A DNA stretch of 64,000 bases from Sinomicrobium pectinilyticum (GCF_003725735.1 NZ_RJTM01000057.1:1-64000), one strand, 5' to 3'; positions 7,948 through 17,532 are shown, numbered from the stretch's first letter. Translations and numbers: made by a program. The notes: a model not told the origin generated them from the letters alone.

Positions 7948-9480
7948 ATGAAGACAGTACAGCTACATTATTTGTTTTTCCTGTTATGGCTGGTATACAG
8001 TTTTTCGGGCTATGCACAATCCATAGACGATAGTTTTCCCAGGGTCAAAATGCGAAAAGACCTGGAGATCTTTAAAAACATACGCCTCAAAGCCAATTCG
8101 GGCCTGTATAAATACCGTACCGAAAAGGAAACGGACAGTATATACACCTGGGCCGAAGCACAGGTGGAAAGATCTGCAAGCTACCGCGATTTCTATAATA
8201 TTATTGTAAAACTGACCGATTTCGAGGGGAGCCTGCACAACGATACTTCTTTGCCGGAAAAGTACCGTAAATCTATGGCGGCGGAAACTTCCGGGTATTT
8301 TCCGTACCCGGTGAAACCGGTAGCAGGGAAGTGGGTATTAAACATGGAAGGCGCGGAAATTCCCCTGGGGGCGGAGATCGTGTCGGTCAACGGCAGGCCC
8401 TTTGGAGACATTATAGCCGATCTCGGCAAATACTATACTACCGACGGGGTGAATATCACCGGGAAAACGATCGGTATACAATATAATTTCAGCAGGTATT
8501 ACCGCCTGCATTACGGCCTGGAACCTGCATTTACCGTGTGTTTTATTCCTCATGGTTCGGCAACTGAACAGTACAGGACGTTAAAAAGTGCGGGTTACCG
8601 GGACTATTACAAAAATGTAAAAAAGAGGTATTCTTTTCCGGATGATGAAGCCAATTACAAAGACTGGGAAGAGGATGAAATGTATTCCTTTACAGTGATA
8701 GATAGTATTACGGCCATACTGACCGTTAATTCCTTTTCCATGGGAGGTAAGCACTCCGCATCTCACAAACGCTATGTGCATTTCCTGGACAGTGTTTTTG
8801 CTTCCGTAAAGCAGCGGGAAATCAAAAACCTCATAGTAGATGTCCGTTATAACGGGGGAGGAACAGACCCGAACGACCTGGTGACGTATTCCTATCTTAC
8901 CGACAGGAACTTCCAGGAAAACAGGCAGGCCTGGGTAAGTTTCCGGAAAGTGCCTTACCTCCGGTATGCATACAGTAAAACTCCCGCTTTTTTACGCCCG
9001 TTGGGGGTAGGGAAGTACAACCGCATGCTCCGGGAGGAGTTTCCGCTGGAAAAGGAAGGTCGTTTTTATGAAGATGAAACCAGTGAGGACCACCGGGTCC
9101 GCAGCCCGGCCAAAAATGCCTTTACCGGGAATATTTACCTGCTGATCAGCCCCCGGGTAGCCTCTGCCGGCAGCCTGTTTGCCGCGATGGTTGCCGGAAA
9201 TCCCAATACGGTTACCATCGGAGAAGAAGCTATGGGCGGCTATTACGGGCATAACGGGCATACCCCCTGGGGATACATACTGCCAAAATCGGGACTGGCT
9301 ACTTTTTTCTCCCTGGTAAACCTGGAACAGGATGTGCCGGAAAAGACTAACCAGGTATACAACCGTGGTATTATTCCCGATTACAACGTACCCCGATCTT
9401 TTGAGGATTACCTGGAGCATAAGGATACCCAGATGGCGTTTGTGCTGGAATTGATACGAAAAAACAATACCCTAAAATAG
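7948..9480 (+). CDS. Secreted S41-family serine peptidase
   Basis: The 510-residue product begins with a signal peptide (MKTVQLHYLFFLLWLVYSFS, cleavage near YAQ). A PDZ-like segment (IPLGAEIVSVNGRPFGDII) precedes the S41 catalytic core: VDVRYNGGG and the serine region SPRVASAGSLFAA followed by TIGEEAMGG. S41 enzymes such as tail-specific or tricorn-like proteases degrade or process proteins; this one should act in the periplasm or outside. An upstream GTG at 7942 is in frame, but the ATG at 7948 gives the better signal peptide. It follows the AraC gene by 53 bases. Confidence 0.85.
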   Translation: MKTVQLHYLFFLLWLVYSFSGYAQSIDDSFPRVKMRKDLEIFKNIRLKANSGLYKYRTEKETDSIYTWAEAQVERSASYRDFYNIIVKLTDFEGSLHNDTSLPEKYRKSMAAETSGYFPYPVKPVAGKWVLNMEGAEIPLGAEIVSVNGRPFGDIIADLGKYYTTDGVNITGKTIGIQYNFSRYYRLHYGLEPAFTVCFIPHGSATEQYRTLKSAGYRDYYKNVKKRYSFPDDEANYKDWEEDEMYSFTVIDSITAILTVNSFSMGGKHSASHKRYVHFLDSVFASVKQREIKNLIVDVRYNGGGTDPNDLVTYSYLTDRNFQENRQAWVSFRKVPYLRYAYSKTPAFLRPLGVGKYNRMLREEFPLEKEGRFYEDETSEDHRVRSPAKNAFTGNIYLLISPRVASAGSLFAAMVAGNPNTVTIGEEAMGGYYGHNGHTPWGYILPKSGLATFFSLVNLEQDVPEKTNQVYNRGIIPDYNVPRSFEDYLEHKDTQMAFVLELIRKNNTLK

Positions 9481-9725
9481 GGCTGCTCACTGTACATCCC
9501 CTGTTTTTTTACGATCGCCCCGGTTGCTGTAGCTTGCTGCCGATTTATGAATAGTGGAATACACCTTTAAAAGAACAGTGAATTTACCGCTGGGGTACAG
9601 GATAAGCTTTGCTGCCGGCCATTTATCATATCCTTAAAAATATATTATCTTTAGCCCCTCGGAAAACCGGTGCCGGACCTGGAGTGAAATGTTAAGGGAC
9701 GGGCCTTCCGGAGAATAAGAAAGCC

Positions 9726-10712
9726 ATGGATAGAATACTCATTACCGGGGCGGCCGGGTTCATCGGGTCGCATCTCTGCGATCGTTTTGTGAACAAAGGA
9801 TTTCATGTTACGGGTATGGATAACCTCATTACCGGTGATATGCGTAATATAGAGCACCTGCTCCCCCTTGAAAATTTCGAATTTCAGCATCACGATGTCA
9901 CCGAATTTGTCCATGTTCCGGGGAAGCTCGATTATATTCTGCACTTCGCATCCCCGGCAAGTCCTATAGACTATCTCAAGATACCTATCCAAACCCTGAA
10001 AGTAAGCTCTCTGGGGATACACAATCTCCTGGGACTGGCGAAAGATAAAAAAGCGAGGATATTGATAGCCTCTACTTCCGAAGTCTACGGGGATCCCCTG
10101 GTACACCCGCAGTCCGAAGAATACTACGGAAATGTAAATACCATAAGCCCCAGGGGAGTATATGACGAAGCCAAGCGGTTCCAGGAGTCCATGACCATGG
10201 CCTATCACCGGTTTCACGGTGTGGAAACCCGTATTGCACGGATATTCAACACCTATGGCCCGCGTATGCGGCTCAACGACGGCCGGGTGATCCCTGCATT
10301 TATAGGGCAGGCCCTGCGGGGAGAAGATCTCACCGTTTTCGGCGACGGCTCACAGACACGTTCGTTCTGTTATATAGATGACCAGGTAGAAGGAATATAC
10401 CGCCTGTTGCTGAGTGATTATACCGGGCCGGTGAATATCGGGAACCCGGAGGAGATAAGTATTAAGGAATTTGCGGAAGAAGTGATTAAACTCACCGGTA
10501 CCGGCCAGAAGATCGTCTACCGGCCTTTGCCCCAGGACGACCCTATGCAACGACAGCCGGATATCAGCAGGGCAAAGAAGGTACTGGGCTGGGAACCACA
10601 GGTAAGCAGGTCCGAAGGTATGCAGAAAACCTATGCGTATTTTAAAAACCTTCCCCCCGGAGAACTCAACAAAAAAGAACACAAGGATTTTTCCTCGCAT
10701 ATCAAACGATAG
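9726..10712 (+). CDS. UDP-glucuronate decarboxylase (UDP-xylose synthase)
   Basis: This 328-residue extended short-chain dehydrogenase converts UDP-glucuronate to UDP-xylose with bound NAD. The Rossmann motif GAAGFIGSH is at residues 8-16, the catalytic pair Tyr146/Lys150 sits in VYDEAKR, and the UXS-type landmarks [22 protein letters not shown] and [14 protein letters not shown] are all present. The length fits cytosolic UXS enzymes. It stands at the head of a polysaccharide gene group with a glycosylphosphotransferase next downstream. The next gene is 275 bases away and separated by a palindromic element. The gap upstream (9481-9725) holds only a weak -7-like TATCTTTA at about 9645. Confidence 0.9.
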   Translation: MDRILITGAAGFIGSHLCDRFVNKGFHVTGMDNLITGDMRNIEHLLPLENFEFQHHDVTEFVHVPGKLDYILHFASPASPIDYLKIPIQTLKVSSLGIHNLLGLAKDKKARILIASTSEVYGDPLVHPQSEEYYGNVNTISPRGVYDEAKRFQESMTMAYHRFHGVETRIARIFNTYGPRMRLNDGRVIPAFIGQALRGEDLTVFGDGSQTRSFCYIDDQVEGIYRLLLSDYTGPVNIGNPEEISIKEFAEEVIKLTGTGQKIVYRPLPQDDPMQRQPDISRAKKVLGWEPQVSRSEGMQKTYAYFKNLPPGELNKKEHKDFSSHIKR

Positions 10713-10987
10713 GTACGGTTTCGCAACGTATGCACGATCGCTGCATCTATGGCATACGGAGGGCTGTGCTGTGAGCGTTACCCTTGAATGACGGGATGTG
10801 ATAAGATAACAGAAGAATTTTAGACGTGACAAAAATTTAATTTCGATAATGCCTCGACCGGCTCCCTTTAAGTGCTGTATTGCATCGGTAAAAACGAGCA
10901 GGGTAAACGGCTTTTCCGCGAAAACCGGGTCCGCCATTTTTGTCACGTACTCAACAGAAAGCTATTTTTTGTTTAAAACACAAAGCA
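10713..10987. other. Intergenic region with a second palindromic element
   Basis: No gene is supported. The region contains the inverted repeat at 10821-10951, whose right end reaches within 36 bases of the start of the sugar transferase. Confidence 0.45.
10821..10951. repeat. Terminal-inverted-repeat element related to the one at 4772-4917
   Basis: ACGTGACAAAAAT at 10824-10836 is perfectly complementary to ATTTTTGTCACGT at 10936-10948. The ends extend to TTTAG on the left and, read from the other strand, TGAGT on the right. Compared with the element at 4772 the ends share the pattern TTTAGTACRTGACAAAA, so the two look like diverged members of one family. The interior differs and pairs less well, and no clear target duplication was found. 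Confidence 0.5.
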
Positions 10988-12337
10988 ATGAAATATAAAG
11001 CGGGACGATATTCCAGGTACATAAAACCCATAAATTATGTTATGGATTTGTGTATTATCAATATGCTGGCCCTGCTGTTGCCCATCAATTTTATGCAGCC
11101 TTACCTTTTCCTGGCGTATTTGTCGCTGGCATGGGTTGTGATCTCCCTGAAAACAGAGTTTTACGAGGTACAGCGATATGCCAAATTTACCCGGGTGCTG
11201 ACACTGATTTTTCAGCAATTTGTTTTTTTCTTCCTGGTGCTGTATGCTTTTATAGGCTTTTTTAAGCAACCCAATATGAGCCGGCTGGCCCTGGCGGAGT
11301 ATTTTGCCCTGACCTTTGTCTTTATTTCCACACTGAAGATACTCACCTATGTATTACTCCTGCGGTACCGGGCATTTTTTAAAGGAAATATCCGGAGGGT
11401 AGTGGTGATAGGGCATAACAAGAAAGCCCAGCAGCTTATCGATGTTTTTGATTCCAGGCTGGAGTTCGGGTACGAATTCAGGAAACAGTTTTCGCTGCGG
11501 GAAAAACATAGTCTCCCGGATTGTTTTCAATATATCGTGGAAAACGATATCGATGAGATCTACTGTTCTGTTGCGGAAGTAAAAGATCAGGAACTCTCCG
11601 AGCTGATAGACTTTGCCGACAACAATATGAAGTTGCTGAAGTTTATCCCGGATAACAAGAACATCTTTGCGAAGAAACTGAAATTCGAATATTACGATTA
11701 TATTCCCATCCTGTCGTTGCGGGATATTCCTCTCGACGATCCTCTGAATGCTTTCGTAAAAAGGCTTTTCGACCTGGTATTTTCTCTCGTGGTTATCCTG
11801 TTCCTGTTGTCCTGGCTTACTCCCCTGCTGGCATTGATCATAAAACTCGAATCGGACGGGCCGGTGTTTTTCCGGCAAAGGCGACACGGTATCAATTCCA
11901 GGGAATTTTACTGTTATAAGTTCCGCTCTATGGCCATGACAGCCGATGCGGATAAAAAGCAGGCCACTAAAGATGACATGCGAATCACCCGTATCGGAAA
12001 ATTTATCCGGAAGACCAGTATTGACGAACTGCCCCAGTTCTACAATGTTTTTCTCGGGCAGATGTCGGTTGTGGGCCCCAGGCCCCATATGGTAAAACAC
12101 ACTAACCTTTACGGGCAGCAGATAGACAAATACATGGTGCGGCATTTTGTAAAGCCCGGTATTACCGGATTGGCGCAGACCAGGGGATACCGCGGGGAAA
12201 TAGAGACCGAGACCGATATTGTCAACCGGGTGAAATTCGATATATTTTATATCGAAAACTGGTCGCTCGCACTGGATATAAAGATCATTGTGCAGACCAT
12301 ATTAAATGCCTTCCGGGGTGAGGAAAAGGCCTATTAG
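10988..12337 (+). CDS. Polyprenyl glycosylphosphotransferase (initiating sugar transferase)
   Basis: The 449-residue product has four hydrophobic N-terminal helices, a middle nucleotide-binding-like domain (RRVVVIGHNKKAQQL) and a C-terminal bacterial sugar transferase domain from about residue 255 with its own membrane anchor. That domain has the usual signatures: DGPVFFRQRRHG, FYCYKFRSM, RKTSIDELPQFYNVF and the GPRPH motif, followed by KPGITGLAQTRGYRGE. Such enzymes (WcaJ/EpsE type) move a sugar phosphate onto undecaprenyl phosphate to begin exopolysaccharide or capsule repeats. An earlier in-frame TTG at 10940 lies inside the palindromic element, so the ATG at 10988 is chosen. Confidence 0.88.
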   Translation: MKYKAGRYSRYIKPINYVMDLCIINMLALLLPINFMQPYLFLAYLSLAWVVISLKTEFYEVQRYAKFTRVLTLIFQQFVFFFLVLYAFIGFFKQPNMSRLALAEYFALTFVFISTLKILTYVLLLRYRAFFKGNIRRVVVIGHNKKAQQLIDVFDSRLEFGYEFRKQFSLREKHSLPDCFQYIVENDIDEIYCSVAEVKDQELSELIDFADNNMKLLKFIPDNKNIFAKKLKFEYYDYIPILSLRDIPLDDPLNAFVKRLFDLVFSLVVILFLLSWLTPLLALIIKLESDGPVFFRQRRHGINSREFYCYKFRSMAMTADADKKQATKDDMRITRIGKFIRKTSIDELPQFYNVFLGQMSVVGPRPHMVKHTNLYGQQIDKYMVRHFVKPGITGLAQTRGYRGEIETETDIVNRVKFDIFYIENWSLALDIKIIVQTILNAFRGEEKAY

Positions 12338-12627
12338 GTCAGGCTATATTATTATTATCTTTGTAGTAATGATGCGGCGGTTAAAGAGCGGTGGCAGAAG
12401 GAATGGATGCGGAAGTGGCGCGTGAGATGCAAAGATAGAAACCGCTGACGATCAATGGCAGATGACCGGTGCCGGGAATAAGGTGGTGACGGGAACCCTG
12501 AAGATATTCATGGGGTATAACAAAACAGGTTCGCATAACGTTCTGATAGCACCTTACCTCTGCAGGAGTTTGAGAAACAGCGATGCATTCGTGACAGAGA
12601 AAAAATAGAAACCCGATAAAAAAGAAA
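12338..12627 (+). promoter_or_regulatory. Promoter box and long leader upstream of the DUF4254 gene
   Basis: TATCTTTG at 12356-12363 matches the -7 consensus exactly. No good -33 TTG lies at the proper distance. If used, it gives a leader of about 255 bases before the DUF4254 ATG. A short ORF of 18 codons starts with ATG ATG at 12370. No known riboswitch was recognised, so a leader, an unrecognised small RNA and a decayed gene are all possible. Confidence 0.35.
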
Positions 12628-13236
12628 ATGATGTTTAGTGATTTGGCATATAGCGTTTTTGAAGAAAGTATAAAAAAATATCACGAGGCGGACGATGTGT
12701 ACCAGGCCTTTGAAAATCCGTACCCCAAGGAGCAGATAGAGCATTTGCTGTACCGGAAAAACTGGATAGATACGGTGCAGTGGCACTATGAAGATATGAT
12801 CCGCGACCCGGAAATTGACCCGGTCGATGCGCTGGACCTGAAACGGAAAATCGATGCTTCTAACCAGGACCGTACGGATACGGTAGAGTTTATTGACAGT
12901 TATTTTCTGGATAAATATAAAGACGTAGAGCCCAAACCGGAGGCTACGATCAATTCCGAAAGCCCTGCCTGGGCCATAGACCGCCTTTCCATCCTGGCCC
13001 TGAAAATATACCATATGGAGGAAGAGGCCGGCCGTAAAGGATCTACGGTAGAGCACCAGGCAAAATGCAGGGAAAAACTGGATATTCTCCTGGAGCAGAA
13101 AAAGGACCTTTCCATCGCCATAGATCAGCTGCTGGAGGATATAGAGGCGGGAGACAAATACATGAAAGTATACAAGCAGATGAAGATGTATAATGATGAA
13201 GAGCTGAACCCCGTACTGTACCAGAATAAAAAATAA
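12628..13236 (+). CDS. DUF4254 protein of a polysaccharide locus
   Basis: The 202-residue protein matches the DUF4254 family, common in Bacteroidota beside glycosyltransferase 9 genes, exactly as here. It is soluble, acidic and helical; recognisable stretches include NWIDTVQWHYEDMIRDP and SPAWAIDRLSILALKIYHME. The biochemical role is not established; the repeated gene pairing suggests lipopolysaccharide core or glycan assembly. Two adjacent ATGs (12628, 12631) could serve as start. The glycosyltransferase follows after about 155 bases. Confidence 0.82.
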   Translation: MMFSDLAYSVFEESIKKYHEADDVYQAFENPYPKEQIEHLLYRKNWIDTVQWHYEDMIRDPEIDPVDALDLKRKIDASNQDRTDTVEFIDSYFLDKYKDVEPKPEATINSESPAWAIDRLSILALKIYHMEEEAGRKGSTVEHQAKCREKLDILLEQKKDLSIAIDQLLEDIEAGDKYMKVYKQMKMYNDEELNPVLYQNKK

Positions 13237-13394
13237 GGAGGCTTTTGTGGCCCGGTCCCGGATAAAATATATTCCCGATAGAAAAATCAGATACAAATAC
13301 ACGGCCGGCAGTAGCCGGAAACAAGAGTGTTCCCCTCGCTGAGGCGGCAGACAGGCAGGAAGGTACCCGGATACTGGTCATCAGGCTTTCCGCT

Positions 13395-14396
13395 ATGGGA
13401 GATGTGGCGATGACCGTCCCCGTATTACAGACCCTGGTGAAACAACACCCGTATTTGAGGATCACTGTGCTTTCCAGGGCGTTTTTCCGGCCGGTGTTCG
13501 ACGGTATTCCCGGTGTTTCCTTTTACGGGGCGGATATCAGGGGGAAGCATAAAGGAATTCCGGGACTTTACAGGCTGTATCGCGAACTCAAAGGGCTGGG
13601 TATAGATGCCGTGGCCGATCTGCACAACGTATTGCGAAGCAAAATCCTGAGGCTTTTTTTCCTGGCAGGCGGATTCCGGGTGGTACAGATAGATAAGGGA
13701 CGCGGGGAGAAAAAAGCATTGACGCGGGAGAGAAACAAGGTATTTGTTCCGCTGAAAACCACCCACCGGCGTTATGCCGATGTTTTTGAAAAACTGGGGT
13801 ATGGCATAGATATGTCCCGTCCCGTATTTTCCGAAAAACGGGAACTCACCGGTGAGCTAAGGCAACTCTTGGGAGCGGAAGAACTTACAGGACGTAAAAC
13901 AATAGGTATAGCCCCTTTTGCCGCGTTCCGGGGAAAAATGTATCCGCCGGACCTTATGGAAGAAGTTATCCGTAAACTGGATGAAAAAGGAAAATATACG
14001 CTTTTGCTCTTTGGCGGGGGAAAGGAAGAAAAAAAGGCCCTGGATGCCCTGCAGTCCCGTTATGCCCATGTGGTGAATGTTGCCGGGAAACTATCTTTCG
14101 AACAGGAACTTGCCCTGATTTCCAACCTGGATGTTATGGTGGCCATGGACAGTGGTAATGCTCATCTTGCGGCCATATACGGTGTCAGGACCATCACCCT
14201 CTGGGGGGTGACGCACCCGTATGCCGGGTTTTACCCGTTCGGGCAGGATATGGACGATGCGCTGCTTCCGGACAGGGAAAAATACCCGCTGATCCCTACT
14301 TCGGTATATGGCAATAAATTTCCCGGAGGATATGAGGATGTTATGCGGACAATCTCGCCGGACGAGGTTGTGGAAAAAATATTAAAGGGGATATAG
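13395..14396 (+). CDS. Glycosyltransferase family 9 (heptosyltransferase-like), start uncertain
   Basis: The 333-residue product has the GT-B fold of ADP-heptose:LPS heptosyltransferases, with a C-terminal donor site (MVAMDSGNAHLAAIYGVRTITLWGVTHP). It probably adds a sugar to the lipopolysaccharide core. The annotated ATG at 13395 leaves out the family's first strand: bases 13365-13394 encode RILVIRLSA in the same frame, directly continuous with MGDVAMTVPVL. The frame is open back to the TAA at 13263-13265, but contains no ATG, GTG or TTG, only ATA, ATC and CTG. Either a rare start codon is used or the original start was lost, perhaps with the repeat-like GGCGGCAGACAGGCAGGAAG at 13343-13362. 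The true product may therefore be about 10 residues or more longer. Confidence 0.78.
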   Translation: MGDVAMTVPVLQTLVKQHPYLRITVLSRAFFRPVFDGIPGVSFYGADIRGKHKGIPGLYRLYRELKGLGIDAVADLHNVLRSKILRLFFLAGGFRVVQIDKGRGEKKALTRERNKVFVPLKTTHRRYADVFEKLGYGIDMSRPVFSEKRELTGELRQLLGAEELTGRKTIGIAPFAAFRGKMYPPDLMEEVIRKLDEKGKYTLLLFGGGKEEKKALDALQSRYAHVVNVAGKLSFEQELALISNLDVMVAMDSGNAHLAAIYGVRTITLWGVTHPYAGFYPFGQDMDDALLPDREKYPLIPTSVYGNKFPGGYEDVMRTISPDEVVEKILKGI

Positions 14397-14562
14397 CGTT
14401 ACAACAAATGGGTTTTTGAATTCCGGCCACGGATAGCGGCCTGTAATAGCTCCTCCTGTAACACTGGATTTTTCCACGTTTCCACACTTAAACAATATCT
14501 TTTAAGTAAGGATACAGACCCTGAAAGAGAAGGATATTCTGTATTTTATCCCTCAGTGCGGC

Positions 14563-15615
14563 CTAAACATCGTCATAATCAATAGACAGCGTAGGCGTAA
14601 CAGGGTGCGACTGGCAGGTGAGCACCAGGCCTTCCGCAATTTCTGCGTCGGTAAGGATCTGGTTTTTTACCATTTTTACTTTTCCCTCCGTTACACGGGC
14701 AAGGCAGCTGCTGCACACACCACCCTGGCACGAATAGGGGGCATCTATGTCATTGCGAAGTGCCGCGTCCAGTACTTTTTCTGACCGGGACATGGTAAAT
14801 TCGAATTCCTCGTCATCCACAATAACCTTTACCCGGCTCTTTCCTTCAAGGTTTTCATCCAGCTTTTCCTCCTCTTTTGAAGAAACAAAGAGTTCGAAAT
14901 TTATTTTATCTTCTTCAATACCGTTTTCTTTCAGGGTTTCGGATACCGTATTTATCATTTCCTCCGGTCCGCAGAGGTAAAAAGCATCGAAAGCAGTATC
15001 TTTCTGCTTGTTTTTTATGATGTAATTCACCGTGGCGTGTTCTATCCGGCCGAAAAGGGCATTTTCTTCTTCGGCCCGGGAATAAGTAAAATATACCGTG
15101 AGCCTTTCCGGGTAAGTTGCAATAAGTTCGGTGATTTCCCGCAGGAACATGGTATCGGCAGTACTCCGGTTGCCATATACCAGCACAAATTTGCTTTGCG
15201 GTTCTTCTTCCAGGAGCGTTTTTAATATACTGATCACCGGGGTGATACCGCTTCCTGCGGCAAAAGCGGCTACGGCCCGCGACCTGGAGGCATCGGGGGT
15301 AAAAGTAAAATGCCCTTCGGGAGGGTGTACTTCCAGGATATCCCCTTCCCGTAGGGAACGGTTGGCGTACCTGGAAAAAATACCGTCAGGGATTTCCTTG
15401 ATCCCCACGGAAAGGGTCCCTTCTCCCGGGGAAGTGCAGATGGAATAGGACCGCCGGATCTCCTGGCCGTCGAATTTTTTCTTTATGGTGATATGTTGTC
15501 CCGCCTCATGTATGAAGATCTCACGCAGGTTTTCAGGAACATCAAAAGTTATGGTTACCGCTTGAAGTGTATTTCGCTCTATTTTGCTGACACGTAGAGG
15601 GTGAAAATGCAACAT
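14563..15615 (-). CDS. Ferredoxin-type 2Fe-2S reductase (PaaE-like)
   Basis: The 350-residue protein joins an FAD domain (RRSYSICTSP), an NAD(P) domain (AAGSGITPVISILK) and a C-terminal plant-type 2Fe-2S domain with the cysteine pattern in SCQGGVCSSCLAR and a fourth Cys in LVLTCQSHP. This order is that of PaaE and other oxygenase reductases, which pass electrons from NADPH to a hydroxylase or desaturase. No oxygenase gene is adjacent, so the partner is unknown. A longer frame reaches 15633, but a perfect -7 box (TACATTTG, minus strand) covers 15631-15638, which makes the ATG at 15615 the likely start. Confidence 0.85.
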   Translation of the reverse strand: MLHFHPLRVSKIERNTLQAVTITFDVPENLREIFIHEAGQHITIKKKFDGQEIRRSYSICTSPGEGTLSVGIKEIPDGIFSRYANRSLREGDILEVHPPEGHFTFTPDASRSRAVAAFAAGSGITPVISILKTLLEEEPQSKFVLVYGNRSTADTMFLREITELIATYPERLTVYFTYSRAEEENALFGRIEHATVNYIIKNKQKDTAFDAFYLCGPEEMINTVSETLKENGIEEDKINFELFVSSKEEEKLDENLEGKSRVKVIVDDEEFEFTMSRSEKVLDAALRNDIDAPYSCQGGVCSSCLARVTEGKVKMVKNQILTDAEIAEGLVLTCQSHPVTPTLSIDYDDV

Positions 15616-15630
15616 GACACAATTTTTCGG

Positions 15631-15638
15631 CAAATGTA
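15631..15638 (-). promoter_or_regulatory. -7 box of the PaaE-like reductase gene
   Basis: CAAATGTA on the plus strand reads TACATTTG on the minus strand, an exact TAnnTTTG. A TTG (CAA at 15663-15665) is 24 bases upstream, just outside the usual spacing. Transcription would begin a few bases before the ATG at 15615. Confidence 0.5.
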
Positions 15639-15987
15639 CATAAAATAGTTACACAGTCAGGGCAACACGTCACATGCAGAACGTTCCGGGTGTGATGAAA
15701 AGTTAAAGCGTACCTCCTCACTTCCGGGCTCCCCGACTCCCGGGCTAAAAAACGGTCTTGTCACCGGATGCACATGGCAGGAATGCCGGTTTGGGCTGAA
15801 ATACGAAGTATATCTGCCTTTCCCTGTACGAAAACAGCAAAGGAATAGAGGTGACGGAATAAAAAGAACGGAAGAAATGGTGGTGTTTCGGGGCAAAAGT
15901 ATTATTTTGAGGTCCTGGATGTCCGGTTTTCCCGTCTTAAGTATCAGGGCACTATCTTTTGCAGGGAAGAGGTTTCGGGTAAAATGT

Positions 15988-15995
15988 TAAATTTG
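15988..15995 (+). promoter_or_regulatory. -7 box of the DUF5687/ABC transporter genes
   Basis: TAAATTTG matches TAnnTTTG exactly and lies 52 bases before the ATG at 16048. No clear TTG stands at the -33 position. Confidence 0.45.
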
Positions 15996-16047
15996 ATGTA
16001 ACAAAAGTACTGCCGTACCTACCTATGAACTGTTAAACCTGTTTGAA

Positions 16048-17532
16048 ATGATAAAGCATTTTGTTTCCCTGCAATGGAAGTCTTTTTTTCGTTCCGCCAG
16101 TCTCGGGAAAGATTTGGCCATTCGTATTTTAATGGGTTTTCTCGCCCTTTATTTCATACTTTCCTTTTTGATACTCGGTATTGGCCTGTACCCCCTGCTG
16201 TCCGAACTGTACCCGGGAGAGGAACAGCTGTCCGTAGCCAACCGGCTGGTCATCTATTGGGTCTCTGCCGACTTGCTGGTGCGCTTTTTTATACAAACAC
16301 TTCCCGTTATGGATATCAGGCCGTTGCTTATTCTGCCTGTACATAAGGGAAAAGCCATTCATTATCTTCTGCTGAAAAGTCTTTTCTCCCTTTTCAACCT
16401 GTTTCCCTTACTGGTGGTTGTTCCGTTTGCCGTGTACTGTGCGGTGGAAGGAAATTACGGTCCGGGGAGCATGCTGGCCTGGAGCATGTGTATGCTGTGC
16501 CTGGTGATGGGGGTCAATTACCTCAATTTTCTTTTAAAGAAAAAGTTTGCCGGAGATATCAAGACCCTGCTCCCCTTTATCCTTGTTGCCATTGTTCTGT
16601 CCGTATTGGAGCATTTACAGGTGTTTGAGATCAGTATCTTCTTAGGGAAGATGCTCGATGTTCTGGTGGCACGGCCTTATATGGTGGTTATTCCTGTGCT
16701 GCTACCCGTATTTTTATATCTCTGGAACTACGCCGCTTTGCGCAAACGGTTCTACCTGGATGCTTCGCTGGAAAGCAAAGCAGGACAGGTAAATACTTCC
16801 GATATGGGCTGGGTGCGGAAGTTTGGCGATATCGCCCCTTTCCTGCAACTCGATCTGAAACTCATATGGCGGAACAAACGCCCCAAAAGTACGGTATGGT
16901 TATCCCTGTTCTTCCTGGCTTACGGGCTGATGTTTTACCCCAATCCCACCTACAGCGATATGCCTGCGTGGTATGTCTTTGTGGGAATATTTATTTCCGG
17001 GGCCTTTATGATAAATTTCGGACAGTTCATCCCGTCGTGGGACAGCCCGTATTACGGCATGATGATGTCCCAAAACATTCCGCTGAAAAAATACCTGGCT
17101 TCCAAGGCAGGGCTCATGGCCTTCAGTGTGGTGGTATTGTACCTGCTCAGCCTGCCCTATGCCTATTTCGGCTGGGATATCGTAGTGCTGAATACGGCTT
17201 GTGCGCTGTATAATATCGGGGTGAATATCCCGGTGTTGCTCTTTGCCGGGGCGTATAACAAAAAGCGTGTGGACCTGGAGAAAAGCCCGTTCCTCAATTA
17301 CCAGGGTACCGGTGCCGCACAGTTTATCGTGGTACTGCCCCTGCTGATATTTCCGCTGCTGGTATGGTACTTGTGCTATAAGTTTATTTCGTTCGATGCC
17401 GCCTCTTCCGTACTGGCATTGATGGGGATTGCCGGTATAATGGGCAGGGACTTCCTGATGACCGCTATCGGGGACCTGTACAGGAAACGGAAATATATAG
17501 CCATAAACGGATTTAAGGAAAAAGAGAGTTAA
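16048..17532 (+). CDS. DUF5687 membrane protein, ABC transporter permease
   Basis: The 494-residue protein has about ten to twelve hydrophobic helices and matches DUF5687, a Bacteroidota permease family encoded with a single ABC ATPase. The first lines read MIKHFVSLQWKSFFRSASLG, typical of the family. A hydrophilic stretch around residues 225-275 precedes a second set of helices. It should form the membrane half of an exporter, with the ATPase gene that follows 84 bases later. The substrate is unknown. The spacer to the ATPase gene contains a small TCCCGAT palindrome. Confidence 0.85.
   Translation: MIKHFVSLQWKSFFRSASLGKDLAIRILMGFLALYFILSFLILGIGLYPLLSELYPGEEQLSVANRLVIYWVSADLLVRFFIQTLPVMDIRPLLILPVHKGKAIHYLLLKSLFSLFNLFPLLVVVPFAVYCAVEGNYGPGSMLAWSMCMLCLVMGVNYLNFLLKKKFAGDIKTLLPFILVAIVLSVLEHLQVFEISIFLGKMLDVLVARPYMVVIPVLLPVFLYLWNYAALRKRFYLDASLESKAGQVNTSDMGWVRKFGDIAPFLQLDLKLIWRNKRPKSTVWLSLFFLAYGLMFYPNPTYSDMPAWYVFVGIFISGAFMINFGQFIPSWDSPYYGMMMSQNIPLKKYLASKAGLMAFSVVVLYLLSLPYAYFGWDIVVLNTACALYNIGVNIPVLLFAGAYNKKRVDLEKSPFLNYQGTGAAQFIVVLPLLIFPLLVWYLCYKFISFDAASSVLALMGIAGIMGRDFLMTAIGDLYRKRKYIAINGFKEKES

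Larger units (their letters stand above)
15616..16047. other. Divergent intergenic region with promoter boxes on both strands
   Basis: The gap separates the minus-strand reductase from the plus-strand DUF5687 gene. It carries a -7 box at each end (15631-15638 minus, 15988-15995 plus). The middle shows no convincing gene; a 79-codon minus-strand ORF at 15657-15896 has a composition unlike the neighbouring proteins. Confidence 0.5.

Noticed and set aside
12508-13302. A 264-codon minus-strand ORF opposite DUF4254
   Set aside because: The plus-strand product matches a known family and the antisense product does not.
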